Of a stretch of 64,000 nucleotides of DNA, positions 35,915 to 48,830 are shown piece by piece; within the stretch, counting starts at the first letter, position 1; every line of letters begins with the position of its first letter. The translations under genes and the position numbers were made by a program. Source of the stretch: Nymphalis io (lineage: Eukaryota; Arthropoda; Insecta; Lepidoptera; Nymphalidae); NCBI RefSeq assembly GCF_905147045.1, contig NC_065898.1, positions 6,386,001-6,450,000 on the forward strand. Direction: 5' to 3'. The notes below the pieces were generated by a model, which saw only the letters and a program-made list of their open reading frames with translations, had not been told where the DNA came from and ran no database searches.

Positions 35915-36770
35915 TAATTTTGAAAGAAAATGCGTTAACATTAATCTGGTCTAGTAAACTAGAATTTTTGTAACGCTTAAAAACAAATTTCAGTTATTTT
36001 AGGAATTTAAAAAAAAAAACAAATTTCATGTAAAAAAACCACAATTTACTCTACTACAGGAAATATTATAAAAAGCAGTGTAGGTAGCGTGAGTGGGAGA
36101 AGTATCTATTAATTCTAGGCAGACAATAAAGGCACTATAGTTACTAGGTACTGCGAAAATAGCTCGATGCGGTACTGATTCTTACAATTCATATATTTTC
36201 TATCATTACAATTAATAAATGACTCAATGTATAAAAAATTATTCCACTTCTTGGAGTCAAGACGGTTACTTAATTACTCATATATTAGATAAAATATAAT
36301 ACAATCAGTAGGTAGCAAGCGATCTATACCAACTTCTAATCCATTTTACGGCATGAACAACTTTTTCCTCTTTTTCGTTATTTTTTTCTAATTACTGTAA
36401 TATTTATTATTTAATGATGTAATCAGTTGTTTTACAAATCAAAACCAAAAGATGACCTTAATATTTAAATCCTGCGTCGACCAGAATCGACCGCTAAGGT
36501 TACGGGGACGTATGGGGCGACCTTTAAACATTGACATTGGTAAAACTTTAGATTTTAGAAAACAATTACAAAAGAAGTATCCAACAATATATACCTAGAT
36601 GTAATGGATGTCAGAATCAATTTTTCATACTCACCGTCCGTCAAGAGTTAACGTTAAGAGTCGAAAGTAATTTGACCTTTAATATGTCTCTTTGAAAAGC
36701 ATATTTAAAGTTGACGTTGTTTCAAAGATTGTTGGTTGCAGTATATGAGAAAAACCAAGATATTTAAACT
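35915..36770. other. AT-rich spacer
   Basis: No gene, RNA or repeat recognised. Confidence 0.5.
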
Positions 36771-37080
36771 ACAGTAACAGCCTGAGAATGTCCCACAGCT
36801 GGGCTAAGGCCTCCTCTCCCGATTTTGAGGTGAAGGTTAAATGTTAAGGAGCTTATTCAACCACGCTGCTCCAATGCGGGTTGTTGGAATACACATGCGG
36901 CAGAATTTCAGTGAAATTAGACACACACAGGTTTCCTCACGATGTTTTCCTTCACCGTCAAGTACGAGATGAATTATAATTACAAATTAAGCACATGAAA
37001 ATTCAGTAGTGTTTGCCCGGGTTTGAACCCACGATCATCGGTTAAGATTCAGGCGTTCTTACCACTGGGACATCTCGGCT
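36771..37080 (-). mobile_element. tRNA-derived SINE, family A, full length
   Basis: On the minus strand the head starts AGCCGAGATGTCCCAGTGG and has the B box GGGTTCAAACCCGGGC; the body and 3' end follow the family pattern to CAGGCTGTTACTG. It is complete and only mildly diverged. Target duplication not resolved. Confidence 0.85.
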
Positions 37081-37401
37081 TTTTAAAACACATCAAAAAT
37101 TAAAGTTATTTACTCATGAACCTGTGCTGGTCTGGCCAGCACAACCGAAAAAAAAAACAATAATGATATCGTAAGACCATAAAAAAATATTTTAGACGTA
37201 TTGCAAAATATATGAACGTAACAGAAATTATTAAGTGTAATGGTTTGTCTTTAATAATAATATTTATTATCATGAAATCTCAAATATAACGTTTAATGAA
37301 AGTCAGAAGCGACATATTTATTTACTACAATATTTAATTAAGTAAGATATTTAAATTAATTGACTACTCTTATATATCGGTGCAAATGCTATTTTTTATA
37401 G

Positions 37402-37560
37402 CGACCAATACTGTTATGCCAGAGGTCGACACACGGGAATAGAAACTCATAGAGATATACACGATGCATGGGAAAAAAATAATGCAATTGGCGTATTCAG
37501 TGTTTTATCTAAAGCAGTTGAATACGGAACGCTTTTATATAACTTAAAATACAGTTACAG
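37402..37560 (+). CDS. orphan internal exon of an unrecognised protein
   Basis: A 159-base open stretch is bounded by an acceptor (ATTTTTTATAG) and a strong donor (CAG/GTAAAG), with the same phase at both ends (symmetrical exon). It encodes about 53 residues including DQYCYARGRHTGIETH, RDIHDAWEKNNAIGVFSVL and AVEYGTLLYNLKYSYR. Composition is that of a real folded protein and unlike the Phe/Ile/Lys/Asn-rich chance frames around it. I do not recognise the family. Neighbouring exons could lie tens of kilobases away on either side; no partner was found with certainty. It is flanked on the left by a family-A SINE. Confidence 0.55.
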
Positions 37561-40500
37561 GTAAAGCTCTTGATTTTTTTGCTTCATACTTAAGTCAGAT
37601 AATTCATCAAGATTTAATAATGGAATATTCATCTGCATCTATGTTAAGTCTTTTCTATTTTAATATCCACAAATGATATTCTTCACTGTATTATTGAAAC
37701 AAAAACTCAACCATATATCCAGAATTTCTGAATATATATATTTATATTTCAATGTGTTTCATTAAAATAACTAAGTACGTAATTATATTGGTGCAAATTA
37801 TAACCAATTCCTCTCACTAAGAGCTACATAAATTTAATCAGCACTTAGTACGTCAATAATCTATGCCTCAATAATACAAATATGGGTGCAGAAAACCAAC
37901 CCAACAAAAATATAAAGTAAAACTTTGTAAAATCAACTTTTTGTAGTGTTATTATATAACACACTACGTGCGTCTCCCTACGCCCCCCCCCCAAATACAT
38001 AAGATACCTAAGTGAAAGCGATTGATGATAGTAATTTTTTGCTTTAATTTTTATAATAATGAATAATAAAAACGAGATTTAAAGATGATTATGTTATTGA
38101 CTAGCTATTAGGTCCTCTATTGAAGGTTACTTGTATATAAGTGACACTTAATGATGTAATAATTCGACTTCGCCTGATGGAGGCTAAGTAGCAAACTCTG
38201 AAAATGAAAAGTGCTTACATTGCAGAAGCGTCTAAAATCAAAACTGCTTTCGTATAATTATTTGGCTGTCCTATTTTCGTTGCGTCAGGGAAAAAGTCTG
38301 TTTGTATAACATTAGTATTTGAAGATATTTTAGAACATATCTATGTTATTCTTCAATGACATCTTAATATCAATATATCGAACAGTGATGAGTAATAGAA
38401 TATTTCATTATGTCTGCGAATAAACTTATATCTAGGTTATTTATTAAGTTCAATTTATGACAGAGAGAGATGAGAAAATAGCTATTACTAATATATTTGT
38501 TGGTTATGGAAAGTTTCATTAATTTATAATATAACGATTGATTAATTACCCACTAATTATTCCTAATGACTAAGAGTATATAAAAATAAACTATTCATTT
38601 TTTATAGTTTAAATTATTCTTATTTTAAATATACTTTTTTAAAAAGTATGTTTAAATATATGTGATTTTATGATCTCAGCCATGCAGTGTCTTGCACTTG
38701 CCAGACACTGCTGATTGGATTGTGCCTGTGGACGCTTACGCATACGCTTCACACTGTGTCGAAGTACTCCGCATGAGCTCTTGCCTTAAGGACTCCTTCT
38801 GCCACTACTATAGTTAGAGCTGAGGGAAAGAGCACGGGAATGGGACCTTCGCTACAATATATGATTTGTTCATATCTGTCTCTTACGTTATTGTTCAAAT
38901 TCCTTTCAAAAGTGACAGTCAATTCGATTTTCTTCGTTGAATTAAATATAAGTAATTATTAAATTTATTCGAATTTAAAGTAAATATTTAAAAAGACCTA
39001 TATTTAATAAGTATTTAGATAATATAGCAAGTCTTACGCCATCCTTTGATTTTTAAGGCATATTAAAGAAAAAAAAACAATGGTCATACCAAAAATAATG
39101 TAACTAATACTTTCAGTGCAAAATAGATATACAATGTATATATTTGGAATTATGCATGTTTAAATGGATCAACTACATACGAGTATAAATGTAATTAGAA
39201 ATTTTGTGTTGCTAAAATCTCGGCAATGTAGGACCCTAATTTCGACCAAATCTATTTAAGTAATGAATTGAACTAAAATCTCTATAGTTATGAAGCACGT
39301 ACAAATACGTAAGCAGATTGGTAACTATTATAATACCATTTATTATTTCATTATATTTATTACATTAGATACATTTTATCATTTCCAGTACGTAAACATT
39401 ATTTTTTACTTAGAACTTAAAACATTTAAATAACAAAAGAGACTTAGCGAAGTGCGATGGTACGATGTATTCTCGCTTGTATGGTTGGCTGAACACGAAC
39501 TGAAAGCGGGCTCTGTTACTACCGCTGATTAAAACATTTATGTTCTTATTACATCAGAAAAACTTTAGAGTACACTTGCGAAAGATATTAATGTTGCCAC
39601 CTTAGCCCTTTTTCGGGGCAGAATCTTACCCGTTTCTGGTCATTCAATCCTTTTTTTAACGCTTTACCCCCTTTAAAGTGGTATGCAGCTCAATTTCGCA
39701 GATCTAACAATTTTCTAGGGGTGAGGGTCTATTTTGCTAATTATTTACTTTTTCACCATGCCGAGGGAATTTTTTTTACGAACCGAGCGTTCTAATTGAC
39801 CAATTAAGTCAGTCAATCAAAACGTTCGGACTTGGAGCAGATGCAAGTACTATTATTTTTGGCCCATTTTAGCTCTTTACAGTGTGCCGAGTTCTTCAAA
39901 AATGGACATGGCAACACTGGTCTGAATTAAGTTTTTTTTTAAACTTTTATTTACTGAATACTTCAGCGAATGATTATAATAAAGTATTATTTATTGACTC
40001 ATTTCGGAAAGCCCTCTTAAAGACAGTTTATATAAATTCTCCTGTAATAAGAAAAGTAATTTAATCATAAAAGTATCCGAAGTATTTTAATTTATATTGG
40101 ACGAAGATAAGAAGGAAATATTGAGCGGGGGTCTTAAAAAGTAGTTACAACTAATTCTTAAGAATATTTATTTGAATTATGAATAGGTAACGGTTATTTA
40201 TAATTAGAATTCAATTTTAATATATTTTTTATTAATAAATTGCCTTAAATAATTGCTACATTAAAAATCTAACAAAGATGCGTTTATTTAGTAAACAATA
40301 GTAAAGTTTTTTGTTTTAATCAAAACATGTACAGAAATATACATAAAAACATTGTTGTACACACTCTTACAGAACAAAAATTAAACTTGAAGTGCACAAA
40401 GGCGGTCTTAATAAGCAATCCCGAACAAGCAACCTTTGTGGAAGTAAAGTGCTCGTATTTAATTATAAATACTTAGCTTATAATATTTTATATTTTATGA

Positions 40501-41423
40501 TTTAAGGAAAATTAAAATACAAAAACTATATAATATTTTTTTTGTACGTATTTCAAGATTTACTTGCAATTTCTGCATGCATGCATCTGGGTAGGTACTA
40601 CCACTCACTACATGTTCTATCGCCGTTTAAATAACTTCTATTGGCATTGATTTGAAGCACGGCTCGAACCTACAACATTCCAAGATGCCATCGAGGTGAT
40701 CATCGAGGCTGTTACGCGTAAACAAACATTGTAATATATCTAAGAACCTTGTTTAAGATACTTTCTACTATTACTAGCAAACGGTTTATAAGCAAACGGC
40801 TTATGTATAATAAGCCAATTATGACTTCATTACACGAGGGACGAATTTATTATAACTATATGAGAACTTAACCTTTAGATACAAGTAGATGCAAAAACTT
40901 AACTGAGGTTCAGCAATAAAGTTAAGCATAATAATGAAACTACGATATTAAATGACCTAATAATCAAAGAATCAGTCTAAGCAGTATTTTGTAAGCTATG
41001 AACAAAATAACTCATATTATTAAATCTTTGATAAATTCAATAAACAAGTGTTTTTATAGGTACTCCAGATAGTATAACAATGGCATAAAGTTAAGTGTAA
41101 TAAAATAATAACAATTAAAGGTTTCGTGCGGGAAACGCACTCAAAATTCGCATTTTTTTAAGGAGTTTGTAAGATTAGGATAATTTAAAAGTTTACAATC
41201 ATTATCCGCTTACACTTAAGTACAAGTGCTATGTAAAAACTGTGCTTGAAATGAAGTGATACACATATATACAAATCCTGAAATACATTTTTTTATTTCA
41301 GTTTACTTAACTTGGCCATAGGCAAATTCAATGGGCATATAGGATAAAAAAATAACTCAGTCCACCTTTAAGTTTTGATATGGTTGTAATATATATACAA
41401 AATATTATACTACCACATAACTC
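37561..41423. other. long AT-rich spacer or intron
   Basis: No complete gene recognised. A GC-rich island at 38675-38860 contains an 8-bp hairpin (CAGTGTCT / AGACACTG, 38685-38710) and a short minus-strand frame with LTIVVAEGVLKARAHAEYFD. At about 40585-40640 is a family-D remnant (CTGGGTAGGTACTACCACTC). The open frame at 39882-40064 is treated as chance. Confidence 0.4.
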
Positions 41424-41549
41424 ATGGCTTCAAAGAAAGGAAAGAAAAAACGAAAGAAGAAAGAAAAAGAAGTCTCGCAATGTGTATCCTGCACAATTCC
41501 TGCGCACACAAAAACAGAGACTAATGAAAGAAAACAAACACCTGCATAA
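41424..41549 (+). CDS. hypothetical small lysine-rich ORF
   Basis: ATG to TAA, 41 residues, starting MASKKGKKKRKKKEKE and followed by a Cys pair (QCVSCTIPAH). The basic block could act as a nuclear localisation signal, but A-rich DNA also yields Lys by chance. There is no recognised domain. It may equally be a first exon with an unused in-frame stop. Kept because the start context and composition differ from neighbouring chance frames. Confidence 0.25.
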   Translation: MASKKGKKKRKKKEKEVSQCVSCTIPAHTKTETNERKQTPA

Positions 41550-42118
41550 TTAAATAAAAAAATAATAAGAACACAATTTTTAATAACAATACGTCAAAAT
41601 GTTATAAGAAATGATAATCCGCATTTGCGGAAGATCGAACACGCTGAGAAGTCGTTCCATTTCTCGAAGAAAACATTCTCTTCACTACGAATTGATATTG
41701 ATTAATCTTTTAAAAAAAATACTTGGTAAGCCAGTACTATTGAATAAAAAGTAACTAATTAAGTAAGCAGCTCATGTTTACAGCACACATCTAAATTCTG
41801 ACACAAAATGACCACTATAAAATTGGTAGGTGGAAATTGAATATTTCAGCACAAAATATAAATGATGTACACATGTACACGTAAAGTTCTGGTGTATACA
41901 TGAGAATGTTCAGTAAATTTTGGAAATTACAAAAGTTTTATTAGTGAACCTTTGGCGACGCTGGTCGTACGTAACGTAACGTCGCACGTAAGGGGACATT
42001 TGCAAAGTTCACTACATAGTTATTCTTTAGGTATTCTTATTACGTGAGGTATTCTTTATACTACAAAATGTTAAGGATTTTTTGTCTGTCTAAAGAATAA
42101 AATAAAAGCTTTTAACTA

Positions 42119-42361
42119 ATGACTAAGATGATAACACGCCTTGGGAATAAACCGATCCAGGTCGTTTTAAATACTAATGTAAATATTCTAATATATAATA
42201 GTAAGCAACAACTTTTAAAACACAAGATAGTTCCTGCTGATTTCTTTAGTGAGGTGTTTCTTTCCAAACGAGTGGTAGATTTTTTTGACAACGATGTAAG
42301 TGTGAAGCTCCTATATTTAATAAGGATTTGGACTTTGAGCAATAGAATGAATGTGAAGTAA
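42119..42361 (+). CDS. hypothetical 80-residue ORF
   Basis: ATG to TAA, with a mixed polar composition (NKPIQVVLNTNVNILIY, HKIVPADFFSEVFLSKRVV). It lies 570 bases beyond the lysine-rich small ORF on the same strand. No family recognised. Frames of this length arise by chance in this window, so support is weak. The antisense frame over the same bases is likely a shadow. Confidence 0.2.
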   Translation: MTKMITRLGNKPIQVVLNTNVNILIYNSKQQLLKHKIVPADFFSEVFLSKRVVDFFDNDVSVKLLYLIRIWTLSNRMNVK

Positions 42362-42637
42362 GGTGTCGTTATAAATTATTAAATGATGTTATCGTTTTAT
42401 AAGCAATCAGCTTAATTAACACTTTTATGGTTCACATTTCATTCATCAACATTCGTTAGTATGATTGACGCCTTTTTACTATTTACGTAATAAATAATAA
42501 GCTTTTACTAAATTAAAAACTGTATAAGAGGGAAAATACTTGAAATATTATGAGCGTGACAGAATCATTACGAGCTATTAAGTTGATTAAGAATTAAATG
42601 TATTTCTTAAATAAGTTCTCATATCTAATATTATTTA

Positions 42638-42900
42638 ACAGTAGTCCGTAAGTGTACCAAAGGCCTCTTTTCCTGTTTAAAGAGTATAATAATGATCCAG
42701 TCAGCTCCTTTGAGGGTTGGTGGATATGTGTACACGTTGCAGAATATATATGTGGTTACATATATACCCAATATTTACAGGTTTACGATATTTTTGTTTA
42801 CCACCACACAAAAGACAAATCGAGCACGTGAAGATTTGAACCCACAATCTTCGCTTTAGATCCACCCGGTCTATCCATTATCCACTGCGCCATCTCGGCT
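42638..42900 (-). mobile_element. old tRNA-derived SINE, family A
   Basis: A diverged copy; the plus strand ends in TTGAACCCACAATCTTCGC and CACTGCGCCATCTCGGCT, the reverse complement of the tRNA-like head. The body is recognisable only in blocks (CAAAGGCCTCTTTTCCTG, GGGTTGGTGGATATGTG). Confidence 0.65.
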
Positions 42901-43350
42901 CTAGTCATAACAAAATATACGTCTATCTCTCCGACACCGTTTAAAACTTACGTATACGATTTCCTGGGTTCTGTACAATTTCAAATAGCGAGCTTGATTT
43001 ATAAATGTAAATTTAGTTATCATATTTTAATAATGTTTTCACAAGCATTTTTGTAGATTTTTTACATATTTACTTCAAATAACTTTGATTATATTTTGCT
43101 AGTTGTGCTTTTATTATTACCCACATCACGAGCAAAAATATTTCAAACTGCTTTAAAACCTAATACTGTAATGTAAAAGAAATTGTAAGTGATTGATTAA
43201 ATAAACATTTTTATTTATATATTCAATATGTTAATTGAGTTCCGTAAAAGGTGTATTCATCATTTCAAATAAGAACCATCATAGGATCGATATTTAACCG
43301 GTCGAATAGGTAGAATATAAGGACAAAGTATAAGCATGTTAGCAATAATC

Positions 43351-43642
43351 CACAGCCTGTGAATGTCCCAGTGCTAGGCTGTGGCCTCCTCTCATTTTTT
43401 AAGAAGGTTTGGAGCTCGTTTCACCACGCTCCTCCAATACGGGTTGGTGGAATACACAGGTAGAGAATTTCAGTGAAATTAGACGCGTGCAGGTTTCCTC
43501 ACGATGTTTTCTCTCGCCGTCAAGCACGAGATGAATTATAAACACAAATTCAGCACATGAAAATTCAGTGGTGCTTGCTTAGGTTTGAACCCGCAGTCTT
43601 CGGTTAAGATTCACGCGTCCTAACCACTGTCCTATCTCGGCT
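43351..43642 (-). mobile_element. tRNA-derived SINE, family A, full length
   Basis: A complete copy from CAGCCTGTGAATGTCCC to CTATCTCGGCT. CAATAATCC occurs at 43343-43351 and again at 43650-43658, a possible 9-bp target duplication with seven extra bases (CATATAA) at the head end. Confidence 0.8.
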
Positions 43643-44506
43643 CATATAACAATAATCCTACCAAAAAAGATGTCCGGTTGCATCCTTGGTAACTTTACTT
43701 AAAGCTTAACTCTATTAGTGTTGAAAGTAGATAATAGATGAGGAGGCGATTTTTATGTAAAATTTTATACCTATGTTTGTATTTTGGCGACAGTTAGTTG
43801 TTCTATGCTTTAAACATTTATAACTATAATGTATCAAAAATTCAGCCAATCAGCGCAAATTATGGAATAGATTATTAAACTACAATAAAAACACAAAAGA
43901 AAAACATATTTTGCACGAGATTTATTTTTTGAAATTTATTTTCGTGTCTTTAACAACTCCAATGCCACCCGCAGCTCCATTCTGTGACATATTTTCGTTG
44001 CATTTAAATTATAAAAATTTTCATAATTAAAGGATATTTATTATTAAAAATTAAAGTTAAATAACCTATAAGATAAGATTGTATTTAAGCGTAATAACTA
44101 CATTTTTTAAGCTGTTGTTTATCTTTGAGATTTCTTAATTATTATAATATCAAAAACTATAGGTATTACTCTTATTTTCAATATTTAGTTTTTTTTTTAT
44201 TAATATTTATTTAGTATTGGGATCAGATTTATTTAATATGGCATAAATACTGCAATATAAAACGCATATAATGCACAAATACACATATTTTTCGTATATA
44301 TATGTATATTATTCGAATGAGGAACGGCGAGTTATCCGCAAAAGTAGGAACGGAGGTTATGAATACAATATAAAGTTTGATTTGGAAAAGAAAAGATTAT
44401 AATTAAATATTTATGACGCGAATTGTGTGGATATTAAAAAAAAAGGTGAGATTTGTTATTAGTTTTTTTATGTTCCCTATGTATTTTAGCTGAAGTATTA
44501 AAGTTG

Positions 44507-44545
<39 letters not shown>

Positions 44546-45073
44546 CATGCTATATATAGCAACACAATTAAATAAAGTATAGTCACTTTTATAAAGTTAA
44601 ATTAAATACAGCTAAATAGTAAAAGGTACTTTTAAACAGTAAATTCATTATTTATTTTGGCGTCTTTGAGAGATCATATAATATATGATTATATTACCTG
44701 AGATTATAATTATAAAAGTAATATACTTTAAAAATCTTAAGTTTTAATAGTTTAAGTATCGAATGATTTAAATTTATTAAAAAATAATTTAACAGTAATA
44801 TTTAGTCAGTCATATGACTGACTAAATTTCTCTGATTGATCTTGATTATCGATAAATTATTTTATATAAGGCAATATATTTAGTATATTTTAATATCTCT
44901 TATCATATCACATCGTTGTTTGTAAATGACTAAATAAAATTTCATTTTTACATGAACCATGCAGAGTTTGGCGTATTGATTTTAGATGCTCACAACTGTT
45001 GTGAAACCTGAATCAATATTATGGACTGTGCACTCGATTCTATTGACTAAACCTTCCTCTATTTACATTTCAG
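43643..45073. other. AT-rich spacer with a TA microsatellite
   Basis: The TA run at about 44511-44543 ends in a palindrome around GCATGC (TATATAGCATGCTATATA). No gene recognised before the candidate exon at 45074. Confidence 0.5.
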
Positions 45074-45132
45074 ACGGGCGACTCAAGCTCAAACGACTAC
45101 AAACTTATAAATATGAAGTGCAACTGCTAGAG
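45074..45132 (+). CDS. possible small internal exon
   Basis: 59 bases between acceptor ATTTACATTTCAG and donor GAG/GTTAGT encode GRLKLKRLQTYKYEVQLLE in the only frame that stays open. The splice sites are good but the length is too short to be sure. It could belong with the exon at 37402, but the leading phases cannot be tested without the exons between them. Confidence 0.3.
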
Positions 45133-45770
45133 GTTAGTAAAGCACACGTCCCAAAGACGCTTCTATTAATTTTATGTTTAAGTATGTATTTCATAGAGCC
45201 TTTGTCAATAAAAAAACTTTAAGTGCCAACATTTCAATCTGTTTACATAATAAAAGAAAAGTTATCGAGCAATAAAAGGTCCGGCCTTATAAAGTAATCC
45301 TTATTACGGTTTTGAGTGTCTATTTTGTTGTTATTAACCTAGTTTTAGAAGTAAGAAGTATTTTTAAAGATATGCTTGTTTCAATACTATACGTGTACAC
45401 GTGTACTATGTTTTATTTGCGCTAATATTTACTCAACAGATAATATAAAAAAAACACATTAATTTTATAAAATGACACAATAAACCCAATCTAATTTTCA
45501 AACACGTTAAGTGTTATTTTTCTTATTTAATGTACTAGAAGTTGGAGAAGGTGAATAAATAAATACTAAATGAAACTCCAACTGGGTATATACATATTTA
45601 GTACAAAACAAGATTAACGGAGCTCCGTCAACGAATATCATCCGTACCTATAACAAAACAGTTACAGGTACCTAACATAGCAACAAATCGTCTCTGTGTT
45701 GAAAATCTATTTGAAAAGATGATTGGCGAACTTTATTATCCAATGGAGTTAGAAGCGGACAATAACCAGA
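45133..45770. other. AT-rich spacer
   Basis: No gene or repeat recognised. Confidence 0.5.
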
Positions 45771-48700
45771 TTTTTTTTTTTTTTATATTCGCCGGGAGGG
45801 CAAATGACTCTACTCCACCTGATGGTAAGTGCTAGCAGAGTCCAAACGCGACGACGGCCAGTACAGACGGGAAAAACGTTATGCACTAGCCGCCTTCGCC
45901 TTGCCGGCCCGCAAGATGCCTCTTCACGCCTCGTTTGAAGGAACTCGGGTTGTAAGAGGAGGGGAACACGTGAGCTGGTAAGGAATTCCATTTTTTGGAA
46001 GTGCGACAAAGAAAAGAGTTGCCAAATTTCTTTGTCCGCGATGGAATTGATGTCACAGTTAGGCAGTGACATCGAGAACCAGCTCGCGTGGACTTAAGAA
46101 GGAAGGGGGAAGCAGGAATTAGAGATAATAATTCCTCAGAGCACTCGCCGTGATACTGTCGCTAGAAAACGCTCAGTGCTGCTATCTCACGACGCAATTG
46201 TAAAGGTTCAAGGGTGTTTGTGACCTTTACGTCGCCAATAATGCGTACGGCACGTCGCTGCAACCGGTCCAAGGCCTCAAGTAGGTACTTAGCGGAGCCA
46301 TCCCAAAGGTGCGAGCAATATTCCACGCAAGACCGTACCTGTGTTTTGTACAGCAGGCACAGTTGTTGTGGCGTGAAAAAGCGCCGCACCTTGTTCAGAA
46401 CTCCGAGTTTCCGTGAAGCTGTTTTTATAACAGCCTCGATGTAATCCCTTGGACTAAGGTCGCAGCGAACGTCAATCCCCAGCATGGCGATTTTGCTTTG
46501 CATCACCAGCGGAATACCACAGAGGGAGGGAAGAGGGGAAAATGTTGACTTTTTCGCAGTGAGAGCGCATACCTGTGTTTTCTTGGCATTAAACTCAACA
46601 AGATTATCAGAGCCCCATTTGGCGATGAGCTCTAACGTCCTATCGAGTTCAATGACAAGATCCTTCCGCCTCTCCTCAATTTCCGCTCGCCCAGCCACTG
46701 CGCGTCCGTGGTATCCACCATGCACTGTACTATCGTCTGCATAGCAATGTATGTTCCCAAGAGAGAGCATATCATTGATATGCAAAAGAAAGAGTGTGGG
46801 AGATAGCACAGATCCCTGGGGGACCCCAGCATTCACTACATAGAATTGTGAAGCGCAACCATCAACTAAAACACGAAGGCTACGATTGTGTAGGAAGCTG
46901 GCAATCCAGGTGCATAGCTGAGCAGGCAGACCATATGCCGGCAGCTTGGAGAGAAGACTTCTGTGCCAGACCCTGTCGAAAGCCTTGGATATATCGAGGC
47001 TGACAGCCAACGATTCTCCATGCTTGTCGATAGCTTCACCCCAGAGGCTGTTACGTGCGCTAGAAGATCACCTGTGGGCCGTTTAGGTCGAAACCCGTAC
47101 TGACGATCATTAATTAAACAGTGATCTTCTAGGTAATGGATCAGTTGGTTGTTTAAAATCCGTTCCATCACCTTACAAAGTACTGAGGTGAAAGTGGAAT
47201 TTTTATTATAGTTTGCTTTCAGTGAGTCAATGTTAGATGCCCCGCTAATGCAGCCGTTGATCCACATGCGATATGTCGACTGCTTAGATGATACAGCATC
47301 GGCACATTCACGAGTGAACCAACGGTTACGCGTACTCCTACTGACGAGATCTGAGCTAGGAATGTAGTATTCCATTCCCAACATGATCTCGCCAGCAACA
47401 GCAGCGGCACTAGCTGTCGGGTCATTCCCACTGAAGCAACGTTCCTTCCAAGGGACCGACGCATAGTAATCGCACATACCGTCCCAATCCGCGGACTTAT
47501 AGCGCCAAACGCGACGTTTGCATACCGCTAGTGGCGGCAGCTTGGCCTGTGGCACTCTGGTAGATATAAGGCTGTGATCCGAAGAGCCAAGAGGAGCCTG
47601 AACCACAACCTGATATTCCACCGGGTGAGAAGTCAGCAGAAGGTCCAGTAGAGAAAGTGCTTGCCCATCAATGTCTGGGATCCTGGTGGGCTGATCAACC
47701 AGTTGGGTCAAGTCATGTGTGAGAGCAAAAGCATGAGCAGTCCTTCCAGCATGTTGAAGTGTGTTGTGTTTTGAGGGATTTCAACCATGATTCGTGGTGA
47801 GCATTAAAATCCCCCAAAAACTCCAATTCCGCGTTAGGAAATTGCTCTTGCGCAGCATCTGCCACCCGACTAAAATGGTCAAATAATCAGCTTGTCTCCA
47901 AGTCACCATTGTGGGATCTGTAGAGGCACACGTAGACTCGGCTCTGACGAACCAGGTCCACACGTACCACCAACATGGAGAAGGAGGGGTCCTCCAAGCA
48001 GCGCAGTCGGTGACAGCAAACATCCGTCCTGACGAACAAGCATACTCCGGCTTTCGCTTTGAAGGATTCTTCAAGCGTGTAGCCGGGATAATTAAGGTAG
48101 CTGGTATCGACAGGACGGAGTATTTGTGTCTCCGTGAGAAACAACATTGCTGGCCGTGCTGTCTCGAGATGGTGGTGGACAGCGTTGAGGTTAGTGTGGA
48201 GTCCTCGGATGTTAGGGAACTCAACCTCAAACAGCGAGGGTATGGTGGGGGTGTGCACCGCTGTACGACCGTTATTTCTGTTTTGTTGCGCCAGTTGGGA
48301 AAAATAAAATGGAAAAGAGACGTGAAGCTAGCGATGTATTGCCACGATAGGGATGGGCAAAGTGTGGAGGCGTGTTTCCCCAAGTGGTTGCCCAAAGGAA
48401 AAATACACTGACCCGCCGGACGGAAGGGCCCCCGAACCCCCCCGGAAGTGGCCGCCGGGACCCCACCTACCGGTCACCAACCGGCACGACGGTCCACCCC
48501 GAGATTATGCGTGGCCTGGTGGGGCAGCCTCACGAGCTGGTTAGGCACGCTCGGGCCCCTGTACTATGCCACGGGCGGCCAGCGGAACAGCCGTTTCTTC
48601 GGGTCTCCCTGTCCGGCAGGTCAATACAGTTTCCCCCGGCATTGGTTCAACAGCCGTCTCCATTGGACCAACACCCATCGCGGCAATACTCGCTCGGGCT

Positions 48701-48830
48701 CTGGCTGTACGCTGGCTGACTTCGAAACGCGGCTGCAAGCCACTTCACGAGTTTTTCACCATGCGTACGGTGGTAACAAGCCAGGCGGATGTTTAACATC
48801 CTCCCACCATGAATCCTCCCACCATGATGA
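45771..48830 (-). mobile_element. Jockey-like LINE, internally deleted and inactivated
   Basis: Poly-T at 45771-45784 is the minus-strand poly-A tail. Reading upstream, 46162-47010 encodes a reverse transcriptase part with SLDISKAFDRVWHRSLL, AGVPQGSVLSPTLFLLHIND and the active site CYADD, then CVEYCSHLWDGSAK. Before it lies SVLCKVMERILNNQLIHYL and REYGFRP-like QYGFRPKR. The endonuclease half (47500-48260) has LTETQI, GDFNAHHESW and SSDHSLI. The region linking endonuclease and polymerase is deleted near 47220, and a TGA (ETS-stop-LFDHFS, about 47886) and frameshifts break the frame. About 48400-48800 is GC-rich and may be the end of ORF1. The start was not set by a target duplication. Confidence 0.85.
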
